Notes: generated by a model not told the origin, from the sequence alone. Shown: positions 36,721 to 46,276, counted from the stretch's first letter. The stretch: 64,000 nt of DNA from Nitrospirota bacterium (GCA_026387665.1 JAPLLG010000012.1:42714-106713); one strand, 5' to 3'. Numbers and translations: made by a program.

Positions 36721-37245
36721 ATGATGGCACTGGGCGAAACCGATCTCGACGCAACGTACGAGCGCCTTCTCACCCTCTGGACCTCCGGGGTGCGGGACTA
36801 TCACACGATGCTCTCCGACTACCTCACGGCCCATTCTATTTTTGTCGCGGTGATCGGACTAATCCTGTCGCGGGAGCGCGTGGCCTTCTCCTTCACGGTA
36901 CTGATTGTGCTGCTCTGTGTCTTCGGGGTTCTCCTCTGCCTTCAAATGGCGATCGTCCTCGGCCGGTTGTCAGGTCAGAATGCCCTGTGGGAGTGGCGAC
37001 TGAGAGGAGTCGAGCAGGAGCCTGAGTGGCATGCGGAGCAGCTGGTGACCAGTCTCCACCGGCTTCATGAGCTCCGGCAGCCGATTGAGGATCGACGGAA
37101 CGAGCCCCCGGTGTTTGAGCCGAACTGGGCCTTCCGCCAGCATCGTCAGTGGTGGGCTCATCGCGCCATCAGCTTCCCGTGGTTTTTCGGGAGCGTGTAC
37201 GCGTTGCTGCTGGTGTGGAGCGTGACAAAATTGCTGAACGCCTGA
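36721..37245 (+). CDS. Small membrane protein of unknown function
   Basis: A 174-residue protein with helices at about 38-50, 56-78 and 152-172, and a soluble central section rich in E, H, R and W (GQNALWEWRLRGVEQEPEWHAEQL). ATG 36721 is preceded by GGAAGGAAGG. No family is recognised with confidence; RipC-like or small channel-like proteins have similar layouts. It lies between xfp and the P-type ATPase, 32 bases before the latter. Confidence 0.65.
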   Translation: MMALGETDLDATYERLLTLWTSGVRDYHTMLSDYLTAHSIFVAVIGLILSRERVAFSFTVLIVLLCVFGVLLCLQMAIVLGRLSGQNALWEWRLRGVEQEPEWHAEQLVTSLHRLHELRQPIEDRRNEPPVFEPNWAFRQHRQWWAHRAISFPWFFGSVYALLLVWSVTKLLNA

Positions 37246-37277
37246 GCCGTAGGTTGCCCGAAAGGATCGCTCTGACG

Positions 37278-39797
37278 ATGTCTGATGCCTGGAGTTTTTG
37301 GAGCCGTCCATCGGCCGAGGTGATGCAGCAGCTGGAGACGGTTCCCCAGGGACTCTCCGGCGATGAGGCGCGGCGACGTCATGTGCGCGATGCACATCTC
37401 TTGTTGAAACCGAAGAGCCGGCTGTCCACCTATCAGCTGTTATTCCGGCAATTTACCAGTCCGATCATCCTCATTCTCCTGGGTGCCGCGGGGCTGGCCT
37501 TCTTTTTGGCGGACCGGAGCGACACGGCGATTATTCTCATGATCGTGCTCGTCAGTGGCCTGCTCGGGTTCTGGCAGGAACGGAGCGCGAACCAAGCAGT
37601 GGCCAGCCTGCTCGCGATCGTGCAGATCAAAGCCGATGTATGGCGGGACGGAATCCAGGTCGCTGTGCCGGTTGAAGAGGTCGTGCCGGGCGATGTCGTG
37701 CTGCTCAGGGCTGGCGATACGATTCCCAGCGATTGTCTCCTGCTTGCATCCAAAGATCTGTTCGTGGACGAGGCGACGCTCACAGGCGAGACCTATCCCG
37801 TCGAGAAAGTCTGCGGCCTCCTGTCAGCCGATAGTCCCCTGGCTCGACGGACGAATAGTCTCTTTCTCGGGACCCATGTCGTGAGCGGAACCGGTACGGC
37901 GGTCGTGGTGCACATTGGATCGGACACGGAATTCGGGAAGGTCTCCGGCCGGCTACAGCTCAGGCCGCCCGAGACGGAGTTCGAGCGAGGCATTAGGCAA
38001 TTCGGTTATTTACTGCTGGAAGTGACCATCGTGTTGGTCGTGGCCATATTTGCGGTCAACGTGTATCTGGCCAGGCCTGTGCTCGAAGCCTTTCTGTTCT
38101 CTTTGGCCCTCGCGGTGGGCCTCACCCCGCAGCTGCTGCCGGCCATCATCAGCATCAATTTGGCCCATGGGGCCAAGCGGATGGCCCAACAGAAAGTGAT
38201 TGTGAAGCGATTGGCCTCGATCGAAAATTTCGGGAGCATGACCGTTTTCTGCTCGGACAAGACCGGGACATTGACCGAAGGGCTCGTCCGGCTGAAGGCC
38301 GCCTACGATATCGCGGGCAACCAGAGCGAGAGGGTGCTCTTGCACGGCGGGCTCAATGCGAGTTTCGAAACCGGATTTCTCAACCCGATTGACGAAGCCA
38401 TCCGTGCCGCTCGCTCGTTCGATCTCACCCCCTATCGAAAATTGGATGAGGAGCCCTACGACTTCGTGCGCAAACGGTTGTCGGTGTTAGTCGCGACGCC
38501 GACCATCCATCTCCTGGTGACCAAGGGGGCTCTGGCGAATGTCTTGGCGGTCTGTTCCACCGCTGAGACTGCGGACGGTACCTTGGTCGAGTTGGCTGTC
38601 GTGCGGGAGACCATCCTTGCGCAGATGGCGCAGTGGTCTGCCAAGGGATGGCGGGTGCTCGGGCTTGCGTCTCGCGAGATGGGTGCACAAGAGGGCATGA
38701 CCAAGGACGATGAGGCGGGCATGACGTTCCTGGGATTCCTCGTGTTCGAAGATCCGATCAAGGCCGATGTCCCGGGCACCATCGGCCGTCTCAAGGACCT
38801 GGGCGTCAGCCTGAAGATCGTGACCGGCGACAATCGCCTCGTTGCGGCCTATGTCGGTCAGGCGATCGGCTTGTCGAATGGGCACCTCTTGACCGGTGAA
38901 GACTTGCGGCAGATGAGTGATGAAGCGCTGGTGTCGCGCGTGAATGACGTCCATGTGTTTGCCGAGGTCGAGCCGAATCAGAAAGAACGGATCATCCTGG
39001 CGTTGAAAAAGGCAGGCCACGTGGTCGGGTATGGGGGCGACGGCATCAATGATGCCTCGGCCTTGCACGCGGCGGACGTCGGCGTGTCCGTCGAAAGCGC
39101 GGTGGACGTGGCGAAAGAAGCGGCGGATATCGTGTTGCTGGAAAAGGATCTTGGCATCCTTGTCGAAGGCGTGCAGGAGGGGCGGAGGACGTTCGCCAAC
39201 ACCTTGAAGTATGTTTTTATGGCGACCAGCGCGAACTTCGGCAACATGTTCAGCATGGCGGGGGCGTCGCTCTTTCTGTCCTTTCTGCCCCTGCTGCCCA
39301 AACAAATATTATTGACCAATCTTCTGACCGACATTCCGGAAATGACCATCGCCGGTGATCGCGTGGATGAGGAGCTGATCGATCGGCCCAGACGGTGGAA
39401 CATCGTCTTCATTCGAAAATTCATGCTCACGTTCGGCTTGGTGAGCTCCATCTTCGATTATCTTACATTTGGTGTGCTGCTTTGGTTCCTGGAAGCCGGG
39501 GTCGAGGAATTCAGGACCGGGTGGTTTGTGGAGTCGGTGATCTCCGCCTCGGTCATCGTGCTGGTGGTCCGGAGTCGTCGGCCGTTCATGCGCAGCCGAC
39601 CGAGCCGTGGTCTGCTGGTTGCGACGCTCGCGGTGGTGGGCCTGACGCTGCTGCTGCCCTATACGCCGTTACGAGGGCCGCTAGGGTTCGTGCCGTTGCC
39701 GGCATCGTTTCTGGTTGCCTTGTTCTGTATCGTTGTCGGGTATATCGGCGTGGCCGAGGTGGCAAAGAAGATCTTTTACCGGCGTGTCCTCTATTGA
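37278..39797 (+). CDS. mgtA: P-type ATPase, MgtA-like (Mg2+ transporter)
   Basis: An 839-residue P-type ATPase. The phosphorylated Asp is D327 in SDKTGTLTEG, with the TLTGETYPVEK actuator motif and the hinge VGYGGDGINDASALHAADVG. The membrane segment TSANFGNMFSMAGASLFL and DIPEMTIAGDRVDEE resemble MgtA/MgtB (P3B) magnesium importers rather than Cu or Zn pumps, and there is no N-terminal metal-binding domain. The frame opens earlier at 37149, but that overlaps the previous gene, so ATG 37278 is preferred. Confidence 0.85.
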   Translation: MSDAWSFWSRPSAEVMQQLETVPQGLSGDEARRRHVRDAHLLLKPKSRLSTYQLLFRQFTSPIILILLGAAGLAFFLADRSDTAIILMIVLVSGLLGFWQERSANQAVASLLAIVQIKADVWRDGIQVAVPVEEVVPGDVVLLRAGDTIPSDCLLLASKDLFVDEATLTGETYPVEKVCGLLSADSPLARRTNSLFLGTHVVSGTGTAVVVHIGSDTEFGKVSGRLQLRPPETEFERGIRQFGYLLLEVTIVLVVAIFAVNVYLARPVLEAFLFSLALAVGLTPQLLPAIISINLAHGAKRMAQQKVIVKRLASIENFGSMTVFCSDKTGTLTEGLVRLKAAYDIAGNQSERVLLHGGLNASFETGFLNPIDEAIRAARSFDLTPYRKLDEEPYDFVRKRLSVLVATPTIHLLVTKGALANVLAVCSTAETADGTLVELAVVRETILAQMAQWSAKGWRVLGLASREMGAQEGMTKDDEAGMTFLGFLVFEDPIKADVPGTIGRLKDLGVSLKIVTGDNRLVAAYVGQAIGLSNGHLLTGEDLRQMSDEALVSRVNDVHVFAEVEPNQKERIILALKKAGHVVGYGGDGINDASALHAADVGVSVESAVDVAKEAADIVLLEKDLGILVEGVQEGRRTFANTLKYVFMATSANFGNMFSMAGASLFLSFLPLLPKQILLTNLLTDIPEMTIAGDRVDEELIDRPRRWNIVFIRKFMLTFGLVSSIFDYLTFGVLLWFLEAGVEEFRTGWFVESVISASVIVLVVRSRRPFMRSRPSRGLLVATLAVVGLTLLLPYTPLRGPLGFVPLPASFLVALFCIVVGYIGVAEVAKKIFYRRVLY

Positions 39798-39950
39798 CGA
39801 GGGTTGTCGCTGTGACAGCGTTCTACGGCAGCCTTTTGATAGGACTGACTATGGTCGAGGAGACGACTTTCACAACAGGGAATGAACGGCCGGTGAATCC
39901 TTTCCCGCTCTCGTCGATCATACAGGTAGAGTAAATCGGGAGGTGATTCG

Positions 39951-40139
39951 ATGAAGCTCAATGAATGGTTGCGGCTGATTGCCGGTCTCTTTGTCCTCTT
40001 GGCGGTTGTGCTGGGGGCCGTTGTTCACCCCTATTGGAATTATGTTGCGGCGTTTGTGGCGCTGAATCAGATCCAGTCCGCCTTCACCGGCTGGTGTCCG
40101 ATGATGGCCTTCTTGCGCAGGCTGGGCGTGCAGGAGTGA
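39951..40139 (+). CDS. DUF2892 (YgaP-like) small membrane protein
   Basis: A 62-residue protein with two helices and the family features RLIAGLFVLLAVVLG, then LNQIQSAFTGWCPMMAFLRRLGV; the CPMM motif is conserved. GGGAGGTGA lies just before the ATG. DUF2892 domains often accompany rhodanese or thiol/metal systems. It precedes the RND efflux pair by under 60 bases. A second DUF2892 protein occurs at 46377. Confidence 0.85.
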   Translation: MKLNEWLRLIAGLFVLLAVVLGAVVHPYWNYVAAFVALNQIQSAFTGWCPMMAFLRRLGVQE

Positions 40140-40197
40140 GTAGGAGGATGGATCGTTGTCTATGGATATCGTGACTCAGCAGAAAGAAAAGGTCGCC

Positions 40198-41238
40198 ATG
40201 TGCCGGCTTGTGCTCGTCCTAGCGACCTCGGTCCTTTTCTCGGCCTGCAACTCCCGGGAGGAGCCGGTCCAGCCGGGGCAGCCTTTGACAGCCCCTGCGT
40301 CGATCCAGGCGGTAGTGATACAGGTGGAGACGGTCCAAGTTCCGCTCCGCGTCGAAGTGACGGGGCAGATCACAGCCGTGGCGCAGGCGACGTTGTCGAG
40401 CCAAATCCAATCGACCGTGGAAAAGTTGCTGGTGCGGGAGGGGACTGCTGTGAAGAAGGGCCAGACGCTGGTGGTCCTCGACAGCCGTGATGTACGGGCA
40501 GAACTCGCCCGGGCGCAAGCAGAGTCTGAGAATGCCCTCGCGCATCTGGCTCGGATGAAGCAACTGTACGGCGAGGATGCGGTGTCGAAGCAGGAGAAGG
40601 AGAATGCCGACCGTACGTTCAAAGTGGCCGAGGCCAGTCGACGGGCCGCCCTCACGAAGGTGAGCTACACGATCGTCACGGCGCCCTTCGACGGAGTCAT
40701 CACGGAAAAGAAGATCGAGGCCGGCGAGATCGCATCCCCGGGACAGCCGCTTCTCAAAATGGAAGACCCGCAACGATTACGATTAGAGGCAACGGTGGCG
40801 GAAGGGGATCTCCAAGCTCTCTCGCGCGGCGAGACGATTCCTGTGACGATCGATGCGCTCGGCTCCAAGACCCTCTCCGGCACGGTGGCGCAAATCCTTC
40901 CGGTGGGCGATCCTGCGACCCATACGTTCCTGGTCAAAGTCGAGTTGCCGCCCACGGCGGGGCTCAAAACCGGGATGTTCGGGCGCCTGTTGCTGGATAA
41001 GGGAACCGGTCAGACGTTGGTCGTGCCTCGCGCTGCCGTGATCGAGCGCGGCGAGCTCACAGGGATCTATATCGTCGGCCCTGATTCGTTGGCCCGCCTC
41101 CGCTGGGTGAAGTCGGGACGCGCGGTGGGCGAGTCGATCGAGATTCTGTCCGGAGTGACAGCCGGAGAACGGCTCCTGGCGAACGCCAGTACAGGCATCG
41201 AGGGAACCCGGATCGAAATCGTGAAGGGTAAGGAGTAA
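40198..41238 (+). CDS. RND efflux periplasmic adaptor (lipoprotein)
   Basis: Membrane fusion protein partner of the RND pump immediately downstream. A lipobox (VLFSAC, Cys16 from this start) implies lipid anchoring. The lipoyl domain (ITAVAQATLSSQIQSTVEKLLVREG), an alpha-hairpin coiled coil, APFDGVITEK and a beta-barrel domain follow in order. The start is ambiguous: the frame also opens at TTG 40156 and ATG 40162 (GGAGG upstream), but ATG 40198 gives the most compact signal peptide. It lacks the metal-binding motifs seen in CusB. Confidence 0.88.
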   Translation: MCRLVLVLATSVLFSACNSREEPVQPGQPLTAPASIQAVVIQVETVQVPLRVEVTGQITAVAQATLSSQIQSTVEKLLVREGTAVKKGQTLVVLDSRDVRAELARAQAESENALAHLARMKQLYGEDAVSKQEKENADRTFKVAEASRRAALTKVSYTIVTAPFDGVITEKKIEAGEIASPGQPLLKMEDPQRLRLEATVAEGDLQALSRGETIPVTIDALGSKTLSGTVAQILPVGDPATHTFLVKVELPPTAGLKTGMFGRLLLDKGTGQTLVVPRAAVIERGELTGIYIVGPDSLARLRWVKSGRAVGESIEILSGVTAGERLLANASTGIEGTRIEIVKGKE

Positions 41239-41249
41239 AGGGTCAATCA

Positions 41250-44200
41250 TTGGCTATGCCCCACGTCGGTTTCTCAGGCCGCCTGGCCGGTCTGTTCATC
41301 GGGAGTAAGCTCACGCCCCTGATTTTATTGGGGGCCCTGTTGCTCGGCCTGTTCGCCGTCGTCGTCACCCCGCGAGAAGAAGAGCCGCAAATCGTCGTGC
41401 CGATGGCCGATGTCTTCCTGTCGTTCCCCGGCGCATCCGCGAAGATCGTCGAGGAACAACTCACCAAACCTTTCGAGCGCAAGATCTCCGAGATTCGAGG
41501 GGTCGAATATGTCTATTCGATCTCGCGGCCAAACGGCGCGCTGATCATCGTGCGGTTCTATGTCGGCGAGCCGATGGAGCAGAGCCTCGTCGATCTGTAC
41601 GATAAGCTCATGTCCAACCAGGAACTGCTCCCGCCCGGCGCAGGCCCCTTTCTCGTGAAGCCGCGGGACATCAATGACGTGCCCATCGTCACGGTGACGC
41701 TGTCCAGCGACCGCTACGGCGATGCCCAGCTCCATCAATTGGCCGAGCATGTGCTCGAACAGGTGAAGAAGGTGCCGGGGACCGCGGGCGGATTTTTCGT
41801 CGGCGGGCGCCCTCGTGAACTGCGTATTCAGATCGACCCGGCCCGTATGCGCGCGTATGGGGTGACGCCCCTCGATATGGCCGGCGTGATTAGGGGAGAA
41901 AATCTGGCGCTGCCGGCCGGCCGCTTCCAAAGTCAGAACCGCGAATATGTGTTGGCAACCGGCCGCTTCATCCGTTCTCGCGAAGATCTCGAAGCATTGG
42001 TCGTGGGCGTCCGCGATGGCAGGCCAATCTATCTCCGGCAGGTTGCGGACGTGATCGACGGCCCTTCCGACGTCACGCGATATGTCTGGTTCGGCCTGGG
42101 AGCCGGGGGGGATCGTAAGACGGGAGACGTGAAACGTGACGCACAGGAAGAGTCTCCTGCCGTGACCGTGGCGGTGGCCAAGCAGCGGGGCATGAATGCT
42201 GTCACCGTCACTCGCGAGGTGCTCCGCACCGTCGAGGAGCTGAAGGGCACGATCATTCCGTCCGACGTGCGGGTTACGGTCACGCGCGATTACGGCGAGA
42301 CGGCCGATGAGAAGGCGAACGAACTGCTCTGGCATCTACTGATCGCCGTCGCGGCGGTGGTGCTCTTTCTCGGGCTGACCCTGGGTATGCGGCCGGCGAT
42401 GGTCGTGTCGCTGGCGATACCCGTGACCATCGCCCTCACGCTCTTCACCTCTATGCTGATCGGCTACACCATCAACCGGGTCACGCTCTTCGCCTTGATC
42501 TTTTCGATCGGCATCTTGGTCGATGACGCCATCGTCGTGGTGGAGAACACCTATCGGCACCTTACCCTGCGCCGCCGTCCCCACCTCGAGGCTTCCATCT
42601 ATGCCGTGGACGAAGTGGGGAATCCCACGATCCTGGCCACTTTCACCGTGATCGCGGCCCTCCTGCCGATGGCCTTTATCTCCGGCCTGATGGGACCTTA
42701 CATGCGGCCGATTCCGGTCAATGCGTCGATCGCCATGTTCTTTTCCTTACTGGTCGCCTTCGTCGTCGTGCCCTGGTTCTGCCAGACCTGCTACCGGGAA
42801 GGCGCGGTGATGAAGGGCCTGGAGCATGACGATGCGGTAGGGGGCTGGACCTATCGGTTTTATCAACGGGTTCTCACGCCGTTGCTCAATCGCCCCTGGC
42901 TGGCTTATACGTTCCTGGGCATGATTGTACTGCTGCTGTTCGCGTCGGTGGCGCTGTTCTATACGAGGAGCGTGACGGTCAAAATGCTCCCCTTCGACAA
43001 TAAGAGTGAATTGCAGTTGGTCGTCGATATGCCCGAGGGCACCACGTTGGAAGAAACCGCGCGGGTGACGAAGGCCGTGACTCAATACGTGCGCGCGGTT
43101 CCCGAAGTACGCGACTACCAGGCCTATGTCGGGACGGCTTCGCCTTTCAACTTTAACGGCCTGGTCCGTCATTACTATCTCCGCGAGGGGAGCCATCAAG
43201 CCGATATTCAGATCAATCTGGTGGCCAAGGATCAGCGGTCGGCGCAGAGCCACGAGCTCGCCAGGCTGGTGCGGCCTGCCGTGCAGGAGATCGGCCGCCG
43301 GTTCGGCGCGAACGTGAAGGTGGTGGAAGTGCCACCGGGGCCTCCCGTGCAATCGGTGCTGGTGGCGGAAGTCTATGGACCGGACTACGATCGGCAACGG
43401 GCTCTGGCCAAAGATATTCGAACCATGTTCGAGGCCACTCCCGGTGTAGCGGATGTGGACGACTTCATGGAGCACGACCAAATTAAATATGTTTTCACGG
43501 TTGATCATGCGAAGGCGGCCTTGGCAGGGGTCCCCTCGGACGACATCGTGAAGACGTTGCGTATGGCGCTGGGCGGGGACAAGATCGGCCTGGTGCATAT
43601 TCCCAAGGAGAAGAGTCCTGTCCAGATCGTCTTGCGGCTGCCGCAGGCGGAGCGGACCGGGCTAGAGCATCTCGGAGAAATTTCCGTGCGGCGGCCGACC
43701 GGTGAAATGGTGCAGCTGTCGGAGCTTCTACGGTTGGAACAGACGATCGAAGAGACAGCCATCTATCATAAGAATCAGAAGCCGGTGGTCTATGTCGTCG
43801 GCGATGTCGGAGGGGCCGGTGCGGAGAAGGCGGAGAGCCCCGTCTACGGGGTACTCGGTATCGGCGACCGGCTGAAAGCCTATCGTCCGCCGGAAGGCTA
43901 TGAGATCGAGCAGCATTACGCGATGGCGCCCTGGTCCGAGAGTCGGCTGGCGGTGAAGTGGGACGGGGAATGGCAGATCACCTATGAGACATTCCGGGAC
44001 ATGGGGATCGCGTTTGCCCTCGCCATGCTGCTGATCTATCTCTTGATCGTCGGTCAGTTCCAGTCGTTTCTCACGCCGCTCGTCATCATGGCGCCCATTC
44101 CCCTGACGTTGATCGGAATCGTACCGGGGCATTGGCTCACCGGCTCGTATTTTACCGCCACGTCGATGATCGGGTTCATCGCCTTGGCGGGCATCATCGT

Positions 44201-44528
44201 GCGCAATTCGATTCTGCTGGTGGATTTCATCGAGCTGCAACGGGGCGAGGGCTGGCCCTTGCAGGAAGCGGTGATCCGGGCCGGAGCCATCCGCACACGC
44301 CCGATTCTCTTGACCGCGGCGGCGCTGATGGTCGGGGCCTTCGTCATCATCCTCGATCCGATCTTTCAGGGGCTCGCGGTATCGCTGCTGTTTGGAGTCG
44401 GCGCGTCGACCCTGCTGACGTTGGTCGTGATCCCGGTTCTGTACGTCAGCCTGATGAAACGGTCGAGTCCTCATGGGACGACAGAGGCAGATGGCGAGAA
44501 GCAGGTGGCTGCGACGAGCGAGCCGTGA
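41250..44528 (+). CDS. RND efflux inner-membrane transporter (AcrB/HAE-like)
   Basis: A 1092-residue proton-driven pump with the 12-helix RND pattern: TM1 near 22-40, two large periplasmic loops, and a proton-relay segment ILVDDAIVVVENTYRH. It forms a tripartite pump with the lipoprotein adaptor 11 bases upstream; the outer-membrane factor is not in the operon. TTG 41250 has AAAGGG seven bases upstream, so I prefer it to ATG 41256. A basic/acidic insert at residues 288-299 (DRKTGDVKRDAQ) is encoded by a dispersed-repeat-like sequence. Substrate unknown. Confidence 0.9.
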   Translation: MAMPHVGFSGRLAGLFIGSKLTPLILLGALLLGLFAVVVTPREEEPQIVVPMADVFLSFPGASAKIVEEQLTKPFERKISEIRGVEYVYSISRPNGALIIVRFYVGEPMEQSLVDLYDKLMSNQELLPPGAGPFLVKPRDINDVPIVTVTLSSDRYGDAQLHQLAEHVLEQVKKVPGTAGGFFVGGRPRELRIQIDPARMRAYGVTPLDMAGVIRGENLALPAGRFQSQNREYVLATGRFIRSREDLEALVVGVRDGRPIYLRQVADVIDGPSDVTRYVWFGLGAGGDRKTGDVKRDAQEESPAVTVAVAKQRGMNAVTVTREVLRTVEELKGTIIPSDVRVTVTRDYGETADEKANELLWHLLIAVAAVVLFLGLTLGMRPAMVVSLAIPVTIALTLFTSMLIGYTINRVTLFALIFSIGILVDDAIVVVENTYRHLTLRRRPHLEASIYAVDEVGNPTILATFTVIAALLPMAFISGLMGPYMRPIPVNASIAMFFSLLVAFVVVPWFCQTCYREGAVMKGLEHDDAVGGWTYRFYQRVLTPLLNRPWLAYTFLGMIVLLLFASVALFYTRSVTVKMLPFDNKSELQLVVDMPEGTTLEETARVTKAVTQYVRAVPEVRDYQAYVGTASPFNFNGLVRHYYLREGSHQADIQINLVAKDQRSAQSHELARLVRPAVQEIGRRFGANVKVVEVPPGPPVQSVLVAEVYGPDYDRQRALAKDIRTMFEATPGVADVDDFMEHDQIKYVFTVDHAKAALAGVPSDDIVKTLRMALGGDKIGLVHIPKEKSPVQIVLRLPQAERTGLEHLGEISVRRPTGEMVQLSELLRLEQTIEETAIYHKNQKPVVYVVGDVGGAGAEKAESPVYGVLGIGDRLKAYRPPEGYEIEQHYAMAPWSESRLAVKWDGEWQITYETFRDMGIAFALAMLLIYLLIVGQFQSFLTPLVIMAPIPLTLIGIVPGHWLTGSYFTATSMIGFIALAGIIVRNSILLVDFIELQRGEGWPLQEAVIRAGAIRTRPILLTAAALMVGAFVIILDPIFQGLAVSLLFGVGASTLLTLVVIPVLYVSLMKRSSPHGTTEADGEKQVAATSEP
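42111..42146 (+). repeat. in-frame repeat-like insert in the RND gene
   Basis: The stretch with GACGGGAGACGTGAAACG resembles GTGAAACGT-type fragments found in intergenic DNA here (about 44526-44555). It is 36 bases, a multiple of three, and adds a hydrophilic 12-residue loop. Confidence 0.35.
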
Positions 44529-44582
44529 AACATGCATCGTGAAACGTACGAGCGAGAATCCAAGCAGAGAGGGGAAGGAGCC

Positions 44583-45017
44583 ATGGAAACAAGACCGAAG
44601 TCCTATACCTATCACATGGCGGTGAAATGGACAGAGCAGCGCAAGGGAGTCATCTCCTGTGCGGGAAAACCGGATATCCAGGTGGCGACGCCGCCGGAGT
44701 TCAAGGGGCATGAAGGCATCTGGTCGCCAGAGGATTTCTTCGTTGCGTCCGCCAACATCTGTTTGATGACAACGTTCTTATCAGTGGCGGAGCGAGCAGG
44801 TCTGGCCTTTACCTCCTACGAGAGTGCGGCTGAAGGAAAGCTGGAATTGGTCGAGGGGAAGTTTCAGTTCACGGCTATCACGTTGAAGCCGATCATTACG
44901 CTTCCGGCCAACGCCGATGTTGCCAAAGCGAAGGAGCTGATCGAGAAAGCCGAAGCGAACTGCCTGATTTCCAGCTCTATGAAGGCGAGAGTGAGCTTGG
45001 AGCCGACCATCCGATAG
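44583..45017 (+). CDS. OsmC-family protein
   Basis: A 144-residue peroxide-reducing or thiol-handling protein of the OsmC/Ohr superfamily, with the two conserved cysteines at C60 (ASANICLMT) and C127 (EANCLISSS). The domain shape (WSPEDFFVASANICLMTTF) is typical. AAGGAGCC precedes the ATG at 44583; the frame opens 51 bases earlier without support. Ohr/OsmC activity on hydroperoxides is plausible but not proven. A second OsmC gene lies at 51647. Confidence 0.88.
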   Translation: METRPKSYTYHMAVKWTEQRKGVISCAGKPDIQVATPPEFKGHEGIWSPEDFFVASANICLMTTFLSVAERAGLAFTSYESAAEGKLELVEGKFQFTAITLKPIITLPANADVAKAKELIEKAEANCLISSSMKARVSLEPTIR

Positions 45018-45041
45018 CAGGATGCTAAAAACGTCTGCCAG
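45018..45041 (+). repeat. half copy of the dispersed palindromic element
   Basis: Starts at the base after the OsmC stop and matches the terminal motif of the complete element at 47309-47433 (CAGGATGCT then AAAAACGTCTGCCAG). A copy at 15688 also starts directly after a stop codon. Confidence 0.55.
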
Positions 45042-45057
45042 TCTGTCTTGTGCATTT

Positions 45058-45137
45058 GGTCTGTTTGGCCTGTCTGGTTTGTTTGGTTGCATGAGCCTAA
45101 CCAGATGGACCAAATAAATTTGATAACCAGCCAGACC
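45058..45137. repeat. degenerate inverted repeat of GGTCTG/TTTGG units
   Basis: The left part (45058-45089) is made of TGTTTGGcc/TGTCTGGtt units and the right part (45098-45137) of the complementary GACCA/CCAGA units; with G-U pairs the RNA would form a long hairpin. A similar structure is at 52097-52140. Probably a terminator or dispersed element. Confidence 0.45.
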
Positions 45138-45357
45138 GGGTTTGTCTAGACGTGCAGGCCATCGAAGTTCTGTTCTGCCGAAACGGTTTTCCCGCACCCC
45201 GCTAGTCTCTCTCCTCTGTGGCGTCTTGCGACAGTGACCGGATTCTCTGCGGGGTCTTTCTCGCCAGTTACGGCGATCTGTCGGCGTAATCCGCGGGTCT
45301 TCTTTCTTAACATATTGTTTGTACAGATGTTTAGCCATGCACAATTCCATGCCTGAC

Positions 45358-45373
45358 TGGCATCTCACTCGCA
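45358..45373 (+). promoter_or_regulatory. candidate sigma54 promoter for the cytochrome c pair
   Basis: TGGCAT-N5-TCGCA with GG and GC 12 bases apart; two mismatches to consensus. The predicted transcript would start about 45 bases before the cytochrome ATG at 45429. Confidence 0.3.
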
Positions 45374-45428
45374 AAGAGTTATAGAGGATGAGAGTGAAGA
45401 GGCATCTTACTGTGATGGAGGCGGTGCG

Positions 45429-45806
45429 ATGAAAGCTATATTGGTCGGTCTCGCGGTTGTGGCGATGGCCGGAGGAAGCCTGAGGGAGTTGAATGTATCT
45501 CAGCCGGAGCGTGATGTGCTCAGCGGCAGAGTGATCTATTCGACGATCTGCATCCGTTGTCACGGAGTCGAGGGGAAAGGGGATGGGTCGATGAAGTTCA
45601 CGCCTCCGGTCGCTGACCTCACGTCCCCGGCGGTGCAAGGGAAGCTGGATGCGAGGTTGTTCAAGAGCGTGCATGACGGTAAGCCGAATACCGCGATGGG
45701 AGCCTGGAGGGAAGCACTCACGGACGATGAGATTTGGGATGCGCTCGCCTATGTGCGAACGCTGGCGCCTGAGCAAACTGGCGGCATGGGAAGCGGGCTC
45801 CGATGA
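45429..45806 (+). CDS. Exported monoheme cytochrome c
   Basis: A 125-residue protein with a short signal peptide and one heme site CIRCH (41-45). The methionine ligand is probably in the NTAMGAW stretch, giving His-Met coordination. The fold is class I, like the SoxX/cytochrome c-551 group. GGAGG precedes the ATG. It overlaps the next gene by four bases (ATGA). Likely an electron carrier to an oxidase or the bc-type complex nearby. Confidence 0.88.
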   Translation: MKAILVGLAVVAMAGGSLRELNVSQPERDVLSGRVIYSTICIRCHGVEGKGDGSMKFTPPVADLTSPAVQGKLDARLFKSVHDGKPNTAMGAWREALTDDEIWDALAYVRTLAPEQTGGMGSGLR

Positions 45807-46276
45807 GGTCGAATCTCTGCCGGGTCGTGTTGGGGCTGTGGATCGTGACGATTGTGGTGGCTGGATGGTTTTTCGTGCAGGGGTGGACGACGGCTGGCAC
45901 GGATGGACGGATGCAAATTGTCTTAGCGCCGGCAGAGCGAGACCTGATCCTGGGCGAGATGCGGATGCTCCTGAAGGCGGTCCATGGCGTGGTCACAGGT
46001 TTGGCTGGCCAGGATCAGGCGGCAGATCGAACACAGATTGAAATGGCGGCCCGATCGGGGGGAATGGGCATGGCGGCGGACGTGAATCCGGCGCTCATGG
46101 CGAAATTGCCGCTTCCGTTCAAACAGATGGGCATGTCGATTCATAAAGACATGGATGCCCTCGCGGATGCGGTTGTCCAGAAAGAGACCCCGCAACAGAT
46201 TCTCCAGCGCCTCTCCAGCATGACTGTGCGCTGCACGACGTGCCATGATTTGTATCGATTCGGAGTGGAGAAGTAG
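45803..46276 (+). CDS. Membrane-anchored cytochrome c with C-terminal heme site
   Basis: A 157-residue protein with an N-terminal anchor helix (about 8-26) and the single heme motif CTTCH at 144-148, near the C-terminus. The intervening region is helical and Met-rich. A heme site at the end of a four-helix bundle is the layout of cytochrome c'-type proteins, which bind NO or other gases, but other heme helical-bundle proteins are possible. It is translationally coupled to the preceding cytochrome. Confidence 0.75.
   Translation: MRSNLCRVVLGLWIVTIVVAGWFFVQGWTTAGTDGRMQIVLAPAERDLILGEMRMLLKAVHGVVTGLAGQDQAADRTQIEMAARSGGMGMAADVNPALMAKLPLPFKQMGMSIHKDMDALADAVVQKETPQQILQRLSSMTVRCTTCHDLYRFGVEK

Larger units (their letters stand above)
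45018..45428. other. 411-bp intergenic region
   Basis: No gene is supported. It holds a half palindromic element (45018-45041), a degenerate inverted repeat (45058-45137), and a candidate sigma54 promoter (45358-45373) before the cytochrome pair. Confidence 0.55.

Noticed and set aside
39395..39934. ORF overlapping the end of the P-type ATPase
   Set aside because: Out of frame with the conserved ATPase C-terminus and without homology features.
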